Assembly (NCBI GenBank): GCA_002711845.1
Contig: PASF01000009.1
Span: 62,001-126,000 of the forward strand
DNA length: 64,000 nucleotides
From: Gammaproteobacteria bacterium
GTDB taxonomy: Bacteria > Pseudomonadota > Gammaproteobacteria > Pseudomonadales > Pseudohongiellaceae
Direction of reading: 5' to 3'
Part shown: positions 8,105 through 17,380 of the stretch, in pieces
How positions within the stretch are numbered: the stretch's first letter is position 1
How the letters are laid out: every line of letters begins with the position of its first letter
Notes under the pieces: model-generated
What the model saw: only the letters and a program-made list of their open reading frames with translations
What the model was told of the DNA's origin: nothing
Databases searched by the model: none
Position numbers and translations under genes: made by a program

Positions 8105-10711
8105 ATGAATACCCGTTATCGCAAGTCGCTGCCTGGATCGTCGCTGGATTATTTTGGTGCGCGCGAGGCTGTCGATGCCATACAGGCAGGTGCCTATGAC
8201 CGGATGCCGTACACCTTGCGCGTGCTGGCAGAAAACCTGGTGCGACGCTGTGACCCTGCTATGTTGACCGACTCTTTAAAGCAACTGATCGAGCTGAAAA
8301 GTGATCTGGATTTTCCGTGGTTTCCGGCTCGGGTGGTGTGCCACGATATTCTGGGGCAAACGGCGCTTGTGGATCTGGCCGGTTTGCGTGATGCCATCGC
8401 TGAGCAGGGCGGTGATCCAGCCAAGGTCAACCCGGTGGTGCCAACGCAATTGATTGTCGATCATTCACTGGCAGTGGAGCATGCCGGGTTCGACAAAGAG
8501 GCGTTCGAAAAAAACCGTGCCATTGAGGACCGGCGCAATGATGACCGGTTTCATTTTATCAACTGGACCAAGACCGCGTTCGAAAACGTCGATGTGATCC
8601 CGCCCGGCAATGGCATCATGCACCAGATCAATCTGGAAAAAATGTCGCCGGTGGTACAGGTACGTGACGGTGTTGCGTTTGTTGATACCTGCGTCGGCAC
8701 TGACAGTCACACTCCCATGGTCGATGCACTGGGCGTCATCTCGATCGGAGTGGGCGGTCTGGAGGCCGAAAGCGTGATGCTTGGACGAGCCTCCTGGATG
8801 CGCCTGCCGGATGTGGTCGGCGTGGAACTGCGCGGAAAATTACAGCCGGGTATTACCAGTACCGACATGGTACTGGCGTTGACCGAGTTTCTGCGTCGCG
8901 AGAAAGTGGTGGGTGCCTATCTCGAGTTCCACGGCGAAGGCGCTGCGCGTCTGAGTGTGGGCGATCGTGCCACCATTTCCAATATGACGCCGGAATACGG
9001 CGCCACAGCGGCGATGTTTTTTATTGACCAGCAAACCATTGATTACCTGACCCTGACCGGGCGCGATGATGAGCAGGTGGCCCTGGTGGAAAAATTCGCC
9101 AGACATACCGGGTTGTGGGCAGAGAGTTTAAAAACGGCGCAATACCAGCGCACGCTGACATTTGACCTGTCCACGGTCGCGCGCACCCTGGCGGGGCCGT
9201 CAAACCCGCATGCACTGTTGCCGACCTCGCAACTGGCAGCGCGCGGCATCAGTGGCAAGGTGGACAGTGAGCCGGGGCTGATGCCGGATGGTGCGGTGAT
9301 CATCGCCGCCATCACCAGTTGCACCAACACCAGCAACCCGCGCAACATGATTGCCGCCGGATTGATCGCCCGCAATGCCAACAGGCTGGGTCTGCAGCGC
9401 AAGCCCTGGGTAAAAACCTCACTGGCACCGGGCTCCAAGACGGTCAAGATGTATCTGCAAGAGGCCGGGTTGCTGACGGAGCTGGAGCAACAGGGTTTCG
9501 GGGTGGTCGGCTTCGCCTGCACCACCTGCAACGGCATGAGCGGTGCTCTGGATCCCGTTATTCAAAAGGAGGTGATCGACCGCGATTTGTACGCCACTGC
9601 TGTGCTGTCGGGCAACCGTAATTTTGACGGTCGCATTCACCCGTATGCCAAACAGGCGTTTTTGGCATCACCGCCGCTGGTGGTCGCCTACGCCATTGCC
9701 GGCAGTATTCGCTTTGACATCGAAAAGGATGTCCTTGGTACTGACGCTGATGGTCATCCGGTGACCCTGAAAGACATCTGGCCCGGTGATGAAGAGATTG
9801 ATGCCATCGTCAGGCAAAGTGTCAAGCCGCAGCAATACCGTGATGTGTATATTCCCATGTTTGATATCACGCGTGACGCTGAAAACCGCACCGAACCGCT
9901 GTATGACTGGCGGGCGCAAAGCACCTATATTCGCCGCCCACCTTACTGGGAAGGCGCGCTGGCAGGTGAACGACCATTGCGGGGTATGCGGCCTCTGGCA
10001 GTGCTGGGTGACAATATCACCACCGATCACCTGTCACCCTCCAATGCCATCATGATGGACAGTGCGGCCGGCGAATATTTGCACAAGATGGGTGTGCCGG
10101 AAGAAGATTTTAACTCCTATGCCACGCATCGCGGCGACCACCTGACCGCGCAGCGTGCCACGTTCGCCAATCCCAAACTGATCAATGAAATGGTGGGCGT
10201 CGATGGCAAGGTTAAGCAGGGATCGCTGGCGCGTATCGAACCTGAGGGCGAAATCACCCGTATGTGGGAGGCCATCGAAACCTACATGGTGCGCAAACAG
10301 CCGCTGATCATCATTGCCGGTGCCGACTACGGCCAGGGATCCTCACGCGACTGGGCTGCCAAGGGCGTGCGTCTGGCCGGTGTGGAAGCCATTGCGGCAG
10401 AAGGTTTTGAAAGAATTCACCGTACCAATCTTATCGGTATGGGTGTTCTGCCACTGGAGTTTGCACCGGGTACCACCCGCAAGACTCTGGAGATCGACGG
10501 CACTGAGCTGTTCGATGTTGTCGGAGAGCGGACGCCGGGGGCGCAGCTGACGCTGGTCATTCAGCGTCGGGAGGGACAACGCGTTGAGGTCCCGGTGAAG
10601 TGTCGGCTGGACAGCAACGAGGAAGTGTCCATCTATGAGGCCGGCGGGGTGCTGCAACGCTTTGCCCAGGACTTCCTGGAATCAGTAAAAGTGACAGGAG
10701 CAACAGCATGA
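8105..10711 (+). CDS. acnD: Fe/S-dependent 2-methyl-cis/trans-aconitate-forming hydratase
   Basis: Aconitase-family dehydratase that, with PrpF, replaces PrpD by converting 2-methylcitrate to a methylaconitate. The 868-residue product carries the three [4Fe-4S] cysteines: Cys406 in TSCTNTSNPRN and Cys472/Cys475 in CTTCNG. The C-terminal swivelling domain contains GADYGQGSSRDWAAKG. The frame is open upstream into prpC, but the ATG at 8105 with AAGG upstream gives the normal AcnD N-terminus (MNTRYRKSLPG). prpF starts within the last 4 nt. Confidence 0.95.
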   Translation: MNTRYRKSLPGSSLDYFGAREAVDAIQAGAYDRMPYTLRVLAENLVRRCDPAMLTDSLKQLIELKSDLDFPWFPARVVCHDILGQTALVDLAGLRDAIAEQGGDPAKVNPVVPTQLIVDHSLAVEHAGFDKEAFEKNRAIEDRRNDDRFHFINWTKTAFENVDVIPPGNGIMHQINLEKMSPVVQVRDGVAFVDTCVGTDSHTPMVDALGVISIGVGGLEAESVMLGRASWMRLPDVVGVELRGKLQPGITSTDMVLALTEFLRREKVVGAYLEFHGEGAARLSVGDRATISNMTPEYGATAAMFFIDQQTIDYLTLTGRDDEQVALVEKFARHTGLWAESLKTAQYQRTLTFDLSTVARTLAGPSNPHALLPTSQLAARGISGKVDSEPGLMPDGAVIIAAITSCTNTSNPRNMIAAGLIARNANRLGLQRKPWVKTSLAPGSKTVKMYLQEAGLLTELEQQGFGVVGFACTTCNGMSGALDPVIQKEVIDRDLYATAVLSGNRNFDGRIHPYAKQAFLASPPLVVAYAIAGSIRFDIEKDVLGTDADGHPVTLKDIWPGDEEIDAIVRQSVKPQQYRDVYIPMFDITRDAENRTEPLYDWRAQSTYIRRPPYWEGALAGERPLRGMRPLAVLGDNITTDHLSPSNAIMMDSAAGEYLHKMGVPEEDFNSYATHRGDHLTAQRATFANPKLINEMVGVDGKVKQGSLARIEPEGEITRMWEAIETYMVRKQPLIIIAGADYGQGSSRDWAAKGVRLAGVEAIAAEGFERIHRTNLIGMGVLPLEFAPGTTRKTLEIDGTELFDVVGERTPGAQLTLVIQRREGQRVEVPVKCRLDSNEEVSIYEAGGVLQRFAQDFLESVKVTGATA

Positions 10712-11904
10712 GCTCTGCGCCACGGGTCTTCGCGCCACAAATCAGAGTGCCGGCGACCTATATCCGAGGTGGCACCAGTAAAGGTGTGTTCTTCCTGCTC
10801 GATGACTTGCCGGCGAATGCGCAACAGCCTGGGGCTGCGCGTGACGAATTGCTGTTACGCGTGATCGGCAGTCCCGACCCTTATGCCAAGCATACCGATG
10901 GCATGGGAGGCGCGACGTCGAGTACCAGCAAGACGGTCATTGTCAGTAAAAGCACTCGCCCGGGTCATGATGTTGATTACCTGTTTGGTCAGGTGGCGAT
11001 CGACAAAGCGTTTGTCGACTGGAGCGGCAATTGCGGCAATCTGTCGTCTGCGGTGGGCGGTTTTGCCATCAGCAAAGGGCTACTCGCTGCGAACAGGGTT
11101 CCGCACAATGGTCTGTGTACCGTCCGGATCTGGCAGGCCAATATCGGCAAGACCATTGTTGCACATGTTCCGGTGACCCGGGGCGAGGTGCAGGAAACTG
11201 GCGATTTCGAGCTCGACGGTGTGACGTTTCCGGCAGCTGAAGTGCAGCTTGAATTCATGGATCCGGCCGACGACGGCGAAGACGGGGGCGCCATGTTCCC
11301 GACCGGCAACCTGGTGGACAGGCTGGACGTGCCTGAGTTGGGCACCATCAATGCCACTTTTATCAATGCCGGTATTCCGACCATTTTTGTTAATGCCAGC
11401 GACATTGGCTACCAGGGCACGGAGTTGCAGCAAGCGATTAACGACAGCAGCAGTGCCCTGGCCATGTTTGAGTCTATCCGTCGCCACGGCGCCGTCAAAA
11501 TGGGGCTGATCGGTGATATCAGTGAAGCCGTGGCGCGTCAGCACACGCCAAAGATCGCATTCGTGGCGCCTCCCCAGGATTACCTTGCCTCCAGTGGCAA
11601 GACTGTCGCAGCCGGCGAGGTGGATTTGCTGGTGCGTGCCATGTCCATGGGCAAGCTGCATCACGCCATGATGGGCACGGCGGCGGTGGCCATTGGTGCG
11701 GCAGCGGCAGTGCCTGGCACATTGGTCAACCTGGCGGCAGGCGGTGGGGACCGAACGCAGGTTGTTTTCGGTCACCCCTCGGGTACATTGCGTGTCGGCG
11801 CCGAGGCGACAAGAATCAATGGTGAATGGATCGTCAAAAAAGCCATTATGAGCCGCAGCGCCCGCGTTCTCATGGAAGGCTGGGTAAGAGTGCCCGGTAT
11901 TTGA
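10708..11904 (+). CDS. prpF: 2-methylaconitate isomerase PrpF
   Basis: PrpF isomerises 2-methyl-trans-aconitate to the cis form that aconitase can hydrate; it is needed where AcnD is used instead of PrpD. The 398-residue protein shows the family N-terminus PATYIRGGTSKGVFF, the DGMGGATSSTSKTVIV stretch and the diaminopimelate-epimerase-fold motif SGNCGNLSSAVG with a candidate catalytic Cys. It overlaps acnD by 4 nt (ATGA), completing the prpB-prpC-acnD-prpF operon. No prpD is present. Confidence 0.95.
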   Translation: MSSAPRVFAPQIRVPATYIRGGTSKGVFFLLDDLPANAQQPGAARDELLLRVIGSPDPYAKHTDGMGGATSSTSKTVIVSKSTRPGHDVDYLFGQVAIDKAFVDWSGNCGNLSSAVGGFAISKGLLAANRVPHNGLCTVRIWQANIGKTIVAHVPVTRGEVQETGDFELDGVTFPAAEVQLEFMDPADDGEDGGAMFPTGNLVDRLDVPELGTINATFINAGIPTIFVNASDIGYQGTELQQAINDSSSALAMFESIRRHGAVKMGLIGDISEAVARQHTPKIAFVAPPQDYLASSGKTVAAGEVDLLVRAMSMGKLHHAMMGTAAVAIGAAAAVPGTLVNLAAGGGDRTQVVFGHPSGTLRVGAEATRINGEWIVKKAIMSRSARVLMEGWVRVPGI

Positions 11905-11941
11905 GTAACAGCCCTGTTGTTCCGCTAGCAGTTGGGGCGTG

Positions 11942-12181
11942 CTAGTCCGACGATGTCAGTATCTGTTGCACTGACTGCAGATGTTCGGCTGCCTCATGTC
12001 CCAGCGTGGTCAGAAATCCTCCATCCTCATGCTCCACCAGCTCTTTGTGGTACAGGCGCCTGGCTGCGGCAATCACCGATGCATCGGCGTTACTGTGTAT
12101 TTTCAGGCCAACGCGCGCGCTGCTCAGGTCGAATTTAAGCAGTAACTCCATTTCGTCGATCAGATCATTGTTCAGTTGCAT
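11942..12181 (-). CDS. TIGR02647-family small protein
   Basis: A 79-residue protein starting MQLNNDLIDEMELLLKFDL and containing VGLKIHSNADASVIAAARRLY and DGGFLTTLGHEAAEH. This matches the small TIGR02647 family of gammaproteobacteria, sometimes labelled DNA-binding; its function is not established. An upstream in-frame extension exists, but the ATG at 12181 has GGGAGC just ahead and gives the family length. It converges with prpF; only 37 nt separate the two stop codons. Confidence 0.75.
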   Translation of the reverse strand: MQLNNDLIDEMELLLKFDLSSARVGLKIHSNADASVIAAARRLYHKELVEHEDGGFLTTLGHEAAEHLQSVQQILTSSD

Positions 12182-12367
12182 GACGTGCTCCCGTTTATTG
12201 TTATGCGACGAGTGTGGCACGAAAACGCAGCGAAGGGGAGTTCTTTGGTGGCCGCCTATTTTGCAACGAATTGTAGCCAACTATGGGTGCAGCATTGCCT
12301 GCCGGTTATATTCGCTTAACCCCTACCGCCCACAACGAGCCTGGGGAAAAAAAAGAGAATAACAAAG

Positions 12368-14779
12368 ATGCAGATTTTCAGGCGGCGCCCGCTCGGGCGC
12401 AAACCGCTTCTCGCGACACTGTTCGTCGTTCCCATGCTTTTTGCCGGCGCCGTGATTCAGGCACAGGAACCGGCGCCACGCCTGGTTCGCGTCACTGGAA
12501 GTGATGCCAGTATTGTCCTTGATGGCCGTCTTGATGAGGATGTCTGGCAACGTGTGCCCGCCATAGACGGCATGCGGGTTATTCAGCCTGATACGCTGGC
12601 GGATGCGGCGTTGCGCACTGATACGCACATTTTCTACACCGAACGTGGCATTTATGTCGGCGTCATGAATCACCAGGATCCCGATACCCTGGTAGCTCGC
12701 ATGACTTCCCGCGATACCCGACTTGAGCGTGACGGTTTTGTTATCAATATCGATCCTTCCGGCCAGGGCCTGTATGGCTACATGATGCGCGTAAACCTGG
12801 GTGGCTCAAAAACCGATGCCACCATTCTGCCGGAACGACAGCTGAATCTGCAGTGGGATGGCTCGTGGGACGCGGAAACCAGTGCGGTTGATGGTGGCTG
12901 GGTGGCCGAGTTTTTTATTCCCTGGACCATGATGGCGCTGCCCAATGTGTCCGGCGATGCGCGTCGAATCGGTATCTATACTGAGCGGCAGGTTGGTTAC
13001 CTGAACGAGACCTGGTCGTTCCCGCCATTGCCGACCACGGTTAATGAGTTTCTGTCTGCCTATCACAAGCTGGAGATTGATGCGATTGAGCCCAGCGCGC
13101 AGCTGACCTGGTATCCCTACCTGTCAGGAAGCTATGATGGCATTCGTGACGAATCAGAGTTGCGGACCGGTCTTGAGGTTTTCTGGCGGCCGACCACCAA
13201 CACCCAGTTGTCGGCGAGCATCAACCCTGACTTCGGCAATGTGGAATCAGACGATATTGACGTCAATCTGACCGCGTTTGAAACGTTCTTCCCGGAAAAG
13301 CGCGCATTTTTTCTCGAGGGTCAGGATGTGTTCAACACGTCGCCGCGCAACCAGAGTGCCCGTGGCCCCGGGGGACCGACCACGCTGTTGAATACCCGTC
13401 GTATTGGCAGTGCTGCGTTATTTGATGTGCCCAGTGGTGTCAGCACCATTGCCACGGATCTCAGTGCGCCAACCGACCTGCTGGGCGCGGGCAAGTTTAC
13501 CGGGCAGAATGGCAACTGGCGGTATGGTACGCTGCTGGCCTCGGAAGATGACAGTGAAATCCGTGGTCAGGCCCTTGACGGAACACGGGTTAGAATTGAA
13601 GCGGAGGGCCGCGATTTTGGAGTCGGCCGCCTGCTCTACGAAGACACTGTCGGGGGTGGTCGTCGTTCCATCGGCTGGATGGGGACATCGGTGTCACACT
13701 CGAAAGTGGATGCCGTGGTGAATGGTGTCGATATGCACTATTTTTCAGCCGATGCGCGCTGGGTGTTTGACGCTCAGGCCGTCAATAGCGACGTAGACGG
13801 CGTCAGCGGGCAGGGCGCCTTCGCCGACATTATTTTCCAGCCAGTGCGCGGTCGCCAGCACCGGGTCGCAGCCGGGTATCATGACGACAAGCTGAATCTC
13901 AATACGCTGGGCTTTCTCACGCGCAATGACCTGATGCACCTGGATTACAATTACACACGCAACGAATCCAATATTGAAGGTTTGCGCTCACGCAGCACCA
14001 GCATTTTCAGCTTTAACCAGTGGAACAGCAACGGCGATTTTGTGCGGCAGGGCATCTTTGCCACCCGAAATTATACCTTCCTGAACAACCATTCGATGAT
14101 GGCCAGTGCCCGTTACTATCATCGGCGTGTTGACGACAGACTTGGCCGCGGTAGCGGTGATTATTATGTCCCGGGCCGCTGGCAGTTTGTGTTCGGCTGG
14201 GACACCGACCCGTCCCAGAAACTGGTGTACAACGTTAATCTGGATGCTAACTCTGAAGATCTTGGGGAGCGCAATACCACCACCAGGGCAGGTGTCACCT
14301 ACCGGCCGGTAGACAATTTTTCGCTGCAGGCCGAAGCGGCATACACGGACCGGGAGGGGCTGTTGGTGTATCGCGGTAACGGGCGGTATACCAGTTTTGA
14401 AGCAACGCAGTGGTCACCGAAACTGACGTTGAACTATTTCATCAACGCCCGGCAACAGATCCGGCTGGGCATGCAGTGGACCGGGCTGAAAGCGTTTGAA
14501 AACAAATTTCTGCAGGTCAATCCCAACCGTATTGAGGAGCTGCGTGAAGTGCCCAAGCCGAATGCCACCAGTGACAATTTCAGCATCAGTCGCATGATAT
14601 TCCAGGCACGATACCGCTGGGAGATTGCGCCGCTGTCGGACCTGTTTATCGTGTATACCCGAGGTGGTAACTTGCCGGGCAACACCTTTGATGATTACAC
14701 TGGACTTTTGCAGGATGCATGGACCGAGCCAGTGGTGGATACGCTGGTGATCAAGCTGCGTTACCGGCTCGGATCCTGA
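12368..14779 (+). CDS. DUF5916 outer-membrane protein with N-terminal CBM9-like domain
   Basis: An 803-residue exported protein. After a signal peptide (to about residue 33, AGAVIQAQ), residues 40-230 look like a CBM9-type beta-sandwich (LDGRLDEDVWQRVPAIDGMRVIQPD; YGYMMRVNLGGSKTDA; WVAEFFIPWTMM). The remainder is a DUF5916 beta-barrel-like region with SINPDFGNVESDDIDVNLTAFETFFPEKRAFFLEG at its start and many alternating aromatic strands. It ends with -RYRLGS rather than Phe. DUF5916 proteins occur in marine bacteria; the ligand is unknown. The next gene starts 41 nt later on the same strand. Confidence 0.8.
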   Translation: MQIFRRRPLGRKPLLATLFVVPMLFAGAVIQAQEPAPRLVRVTGSDASIVLDGRLDEDVWQRVPAIDGMRVIQPDTLADAALRTDTHIFYTERGIYVGVMNHQDPDTLVARMTSRDTRLERDGFVINIDPSGQGLYGYMMRVNLGGSKTDATILPERQLNLQWDGSWDAETSAVDGGWVAEFFIPWTMMALPNVSGDARRIGIYTERQVGYLNETWSFPPLPTTVNEFLSAYHKLEIDAIEPSAQLTWYPYLSGSYDGIRDESELRTGLEVFWRPTTNTQLSASINPDFGNVESDDIDVNLTAFETFFPEKRAFFLEGQDVFNTSPRNQSARGPGGPTTLLNTRRIGSAALFDVPSGVSTIATDLSAPTDLLGAGKFTGQNGNWRYGTLLASEDDSEIRGQALDGTRVRIEAEGRDFGVGRLLYEDTVGGGRRSIGWMGTSVSHSKVDAVVNGVDMHYFSADARWVFDAQAVNSDVDGVSGQGAFADIIFQPVRGRQHRVAAGYHDDKLNLNTLGFLTRNDLMHLDYNYTRNESNIEGLRSRSTSIFSFNQWNSNGDFVRQGIFATRNYTFLNNHSMMASARYYHRRVDDRLGRGSGDYYVPGRWQFVFGWDTDPSQKLVYNVNLDANSEDLGERNTTTRAGVTYRPVDNFSLQAEAAYTDREGLLVYRGNGRYTSFEATQWSPKLTLNYFINARQQIRLGMQWTGLKAFENKFLQVNPNRIEELREVPKPNATSDNFSISRMIFQARYRWEIAPLSDLFIVYTRGGNLPGNTFDDYTGLLQDAWTEPVVDTLVIKLRYRLGS

Positions 14780-14820
14780 GGTTTCCCAGACGCTGATCGA
14801 TAACAATAACGAGCGAGCCT

Positions 14821-16716
14821 ATGACCTGTTTATCCCCGTTAACACGGCCCACCCGGGCCGCAGTCTCCGGACTGATGATGGCTGTCGTGCTGACCTTGTC
14901 CGGGCAACTGATGGCCCAGGACACTGATGCCCACCCGGGCGCGGCGGTTTTCGCCAATTACTGCGCGGGCTGCCATGAAGGTGGCGACCCGCGGGCTGCA
15001 TCCACTGAGGCGCTGCAGGCAATGACTGCTGACAGCCTGCGTTTTGCTCTGACCGCCGGCCTGATGCAGGCTCAGGGGCAGGGCCTGTCGATGAGACAGC
15101 GCGAGGCCGTGATTGATTATCTGGCGGTACCGCCGGTGTCCGGTGAATGGCTGACAGACAATCGGTGCGCGGACAGTGACCGCGTGATTGAGCTGACCAC
15201 CGTGTCGCTGGCCAGCGCCGGCGCAGATCTGCGTTTTTCCCGCAACCTCAGTGCCGGGCAGAGCGGACTCAGCAAGGCCGACATGCCGATACTGGAAGTC
15301 GCCTGGGCGCTGGGTCTGCCCGGCATTGGCGGGCTGCGTTCAACACCCGTGATTGCCGGCGATACGGTATTTTATCCGGCTGCAGCGACCGAGCAGGTAT
15401 TGGCGCTTGATGTGGGCACTGGCTGCATCAAATGGGCCTATGATGCGGGCGCCAGCTTGCGCAGTTCGGCGACCCTGAGTGATGAGTTCGCCGACGGCCA
15501 GCGCCTGCTGTATGTCAGCGATGAGCGAGCGCGCCTGCATGCCATTGACCCCTATACCGGCGAGGCGGCCTGGGTCATTGATGGTGCCGTTGACGACAAT
15601 GTCCACACGCGCCTGACCGGTGCGCCGCTGTTCCACGAACAGCGACTTTATTTGCCGGTATCGGCCTCCGGCGTGCAGCGCGGCGCCGAAGCCAGCCATG
15701 AGTGTTGTGATGGTCGCGGCGCCGTGATCGCCCTGGACGGGCAGAGTGGCGAACGCGTGTGGACCTATTACACCATGCCGCCGGCTGAATACACCGGCGG
15801 TGTCAGTTCGGTGGGCACGCCTTTGCGCGGACCGTCAGGGGCGCCGATCTGGTCCAGCCCCAGCCTGGACGAAAAACGGCGCCTGCTGTATGTCACCACC
15901 GGCGAAAACACCTCTCTGCCTGCCACCGATACCAGTAACGCCATTATCGCCCTGGATCTGGACTCAGGCGCGGTGCGCTGGCAATTCCAGGCGATCGCCA
16001 ATGATGTCTGGAACATGGCCTGTACCGGCCGTGAATACGGGCCAAACTGCCCGTCGCCACAGGACAGTATTATCAAGGACTGGGACTTTGGGGGTGCGGC
16101 AATCCTGGTGACACTGGCGGACGGTAGCGAGCGTCTGCTGGCCGGCCAGAAGTCCGGTCATTTGTGGGCGCTCGACCCCGATGACGGCACAGTAGTCTGG
16201 CAGCAGCGGGTTGGCGATGGCGGGGCGCTGGGCGGTAATCATTGGGGTATCGCCGTGGATGGCGAACGGGTATTTTTACCGATCAATGACCCGCATTACG
16301 CCAGCATGACTGACGATATGATCGATGCGGGTGTCCATGCCTTCGCTGTTGGCAGTGGCGAGCCGGTGTGGGAATTCCGTGCCCGTCCCGACTGTGCCAA
16401 TGGCCGTGACCTGCGTGTGGCCACCTGTCAGGAGCGCTATGGATTCTCAGCCTTGCCGCTGGTCATTGATGGCGCGCTGGTGGCCGGTAATATTGACGGG
16501 CGTCTGTTCATATTTGATGGTGAGGACGGCGACATCCTGTTTGAGTTTGACACCTCCCAGGGCTTTGTCACGGTCAATGGTGTCGAAGCACGCGGCGGTT
16601 CCATTGATTCACACGCCATTGCGGCCGGCGCCGGCATGCTGTTTGTCGGTTCAGGTTATGACCGCTTTCGGCAACAGGCGGGCAATGTACTGTTGGCCTT
16701 CAGGCCCCGCCGTTAA
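14821..16716 (+). CDS. Cytochrome c / PQQ-type beta-propeller dehydrogenase (polyvinyl-alcohol-dehydrogenase-like)
   Basis: A 631-residue periplasmic quinohemoprotein. A signal peptide (to about residue 32) is followed by a cytochrome c domain with heme site CAGCH (48-52), then an eight-bladed quinoprotein-type propeller from about 150 (VIAGDTVFYPAAATEQVLALDVGTGCIKW and repeats). A vicinal Cys pair occurs in ASHECCDGRGAVIALD, as in polyvinyl alcohol dehydrogenases, together with GAPIWSSPSLD and IANDVWNMAC. It probably oxidises an alcohol and passes electrons to its own heme. The substrate cannot be read from sequence. It may be co-transcribed with the DUF5916 gene. Confidence 0.85.
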   Translation: MTCLSPLTRPTRAAVSGLMMAVVLTLSGQLMAQDTDAHPGAAVFANYCAGCHEGGDPRAASTEALQAMTADSLRFALTAGLMQAQGQGLSMRQREAVIDYLAVPPVSGEWLTDNRCADSDRVIELTTVSLASAGADLRFSRNLSAGQSGLSKADMPILEVAWALGLPGIGGLRSTPVIAGDTVFYPAAATEQVLALDVGTGCIKWAYDAGASLRSSATLSDEFADGQRLLYVSDERARLHAIDPYTGEAAWVIDGAVDDNVHTRLTGAPLFHEQRLYLPVSASGVQRGAEASHECCDGRGAVIALDGQSGERVWTYYTMPPAEYTGGVSSVGTPLRGPSGAPIWSSPSLDEKRRLLYVTTGENTSLPATDTSNAIIALDLDSGAVRWQFQAIANDVWNMACTGREYGPNCPSPQDSIIKDWDFGGAAILVTLADGSERLLAGQKSGHLWALDPDDGTVVWQQRVGDGGALGGNHWGIAVDGERVFLPINDPHYASMTDDMIDAGVHAFAVGSGEPVWEFRARPDCANGRDLRVATCQERYGFSALPLVIDGALVAGNIDGRLFIFDGEDGDILFEFDTSQGFVTVNGVEARGGSIDSHAIAAGAGMLFVGSGYDRFRQQAGNVLLAFRPRR

Positions 16717-16746
16717 CGCCGGCATGGGTCGCCAGCGGCCGGGTTG

Positions 16747-17193
16747 CTAGATGGGCAGCATGGTGGTGGTCTTGATCTCTTCCATGACAAAACTGGCAGT
16801 GACATCAAACAGGTCGGCGGCGATCAGCTGTTGATACAGCCGGTCATACCCGGGCATGTCGGCAACTACCGCTTTCAGCAGGTAGTCGATCTGCCCGCCC
16901 AGCCGGTACACCTCAAGGACACCTTCCACGTTCTGCACCACCTTGTTGAAATTGTCTGCCCAGTCGGCATTGTGCTGATTGGTGCGCACTGTCACAAATA
17001 CCGTCAAACCCAGGCCCAGTTTGGCCGGGTCCAACAGGGTCACGCGTTGTTTGATGACCCCGGCGTCTTCCAGTTTCTGGATGCGTCGCCAACAGGCCGA
17101 TTTGGAAATACCCACCGAGTCTGCGAGATCTGCTACTGACAGCGAGGCGTCCTGCTGCAGCAGCCGCAGCAGTTTGCGATCCTGTGTATCCAT
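16747..17193 (-). CDS. Lrp/AsnC-family transcriptional regulator
   Basis: A 148-residue feast/famine regulator: MDTQDRKLLRLLQQDASLSVADLADSVGISKSACWRRIQKLEDAGVI is the helix-turn-helix (key residues D-KLL-LLQ-DA and VGISKSACWRRI). It is followed by an RAM/AsnC effector domain (GVLEVYRLGGQIDYLLKAVV). Such proteins respond to amino acids. It is divergent from the class-V aminotransferase gene, and repeated GATGTTCC elements fill the 187-bp region between them, so it probably regulates both genes. AGGACA precedes the ATG. Confidence 0.92.
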   Translation of the reverse strand: MDTQDRKLLRLLQQDASLSVADLADSVGISKSACWRRIQKLEDAGVIKQRVTLLDPAKLGLGLTVFVTVRTNQHNADWADNFNKVVQNVEGVLEVYRLGGQIDYLLKAVVADMPGYDRLYQQLIAADLFDVTASFVMEEIKTTTMLPI

Positions 17194-17237
17194 GATTTGT
17201 CCTGGTCATCTTTGATTGAGAATGGGTGTCGCGTTTG

Positions 17238-17323
17238 CGAATCGATGTTCCTATAATAGTCATTATATCGAATAGATGTTCCGAAAAAAAGCTTAAGAAT
17301 GACACAAATGGGAACAATGTTCC
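17238..17323. promoter_or_regulatory. Candidate Lrp/AsnC operator array
   Basis: Two near-identical 14-mers, CGAATCGATGTTCC (17238-17251) and CGAATAGATGTTCC (17269-17282), are 31 bp apart. A third GTTCC element lies in a perfect palindrome GGAACA-A-TGTTCC (17311-17323), 41 bp further on. The spacings are close to 3 and 4 helical turns, so all sites face one side of the helix, as expected for an Lrp-type octamer. A TATAAT occurs at 17252-17257 between the first two copies. Confidence 0.55.
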
Positions 17324-17380
17324 GGCGCAAACTGGTTAAGATGGCCTCCTGAAACCAACTCTTTGCAATTCGGGGTGACC

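Noticed and set aside
11925-11945. CTAGCA/TGCTAG hairpin between prpF and the TIGR02647 gene as a terminator
   Set aside because: Only a 6-bp stem with no T tract on either strand, and it overlaps the stop codon of the convergent gene.
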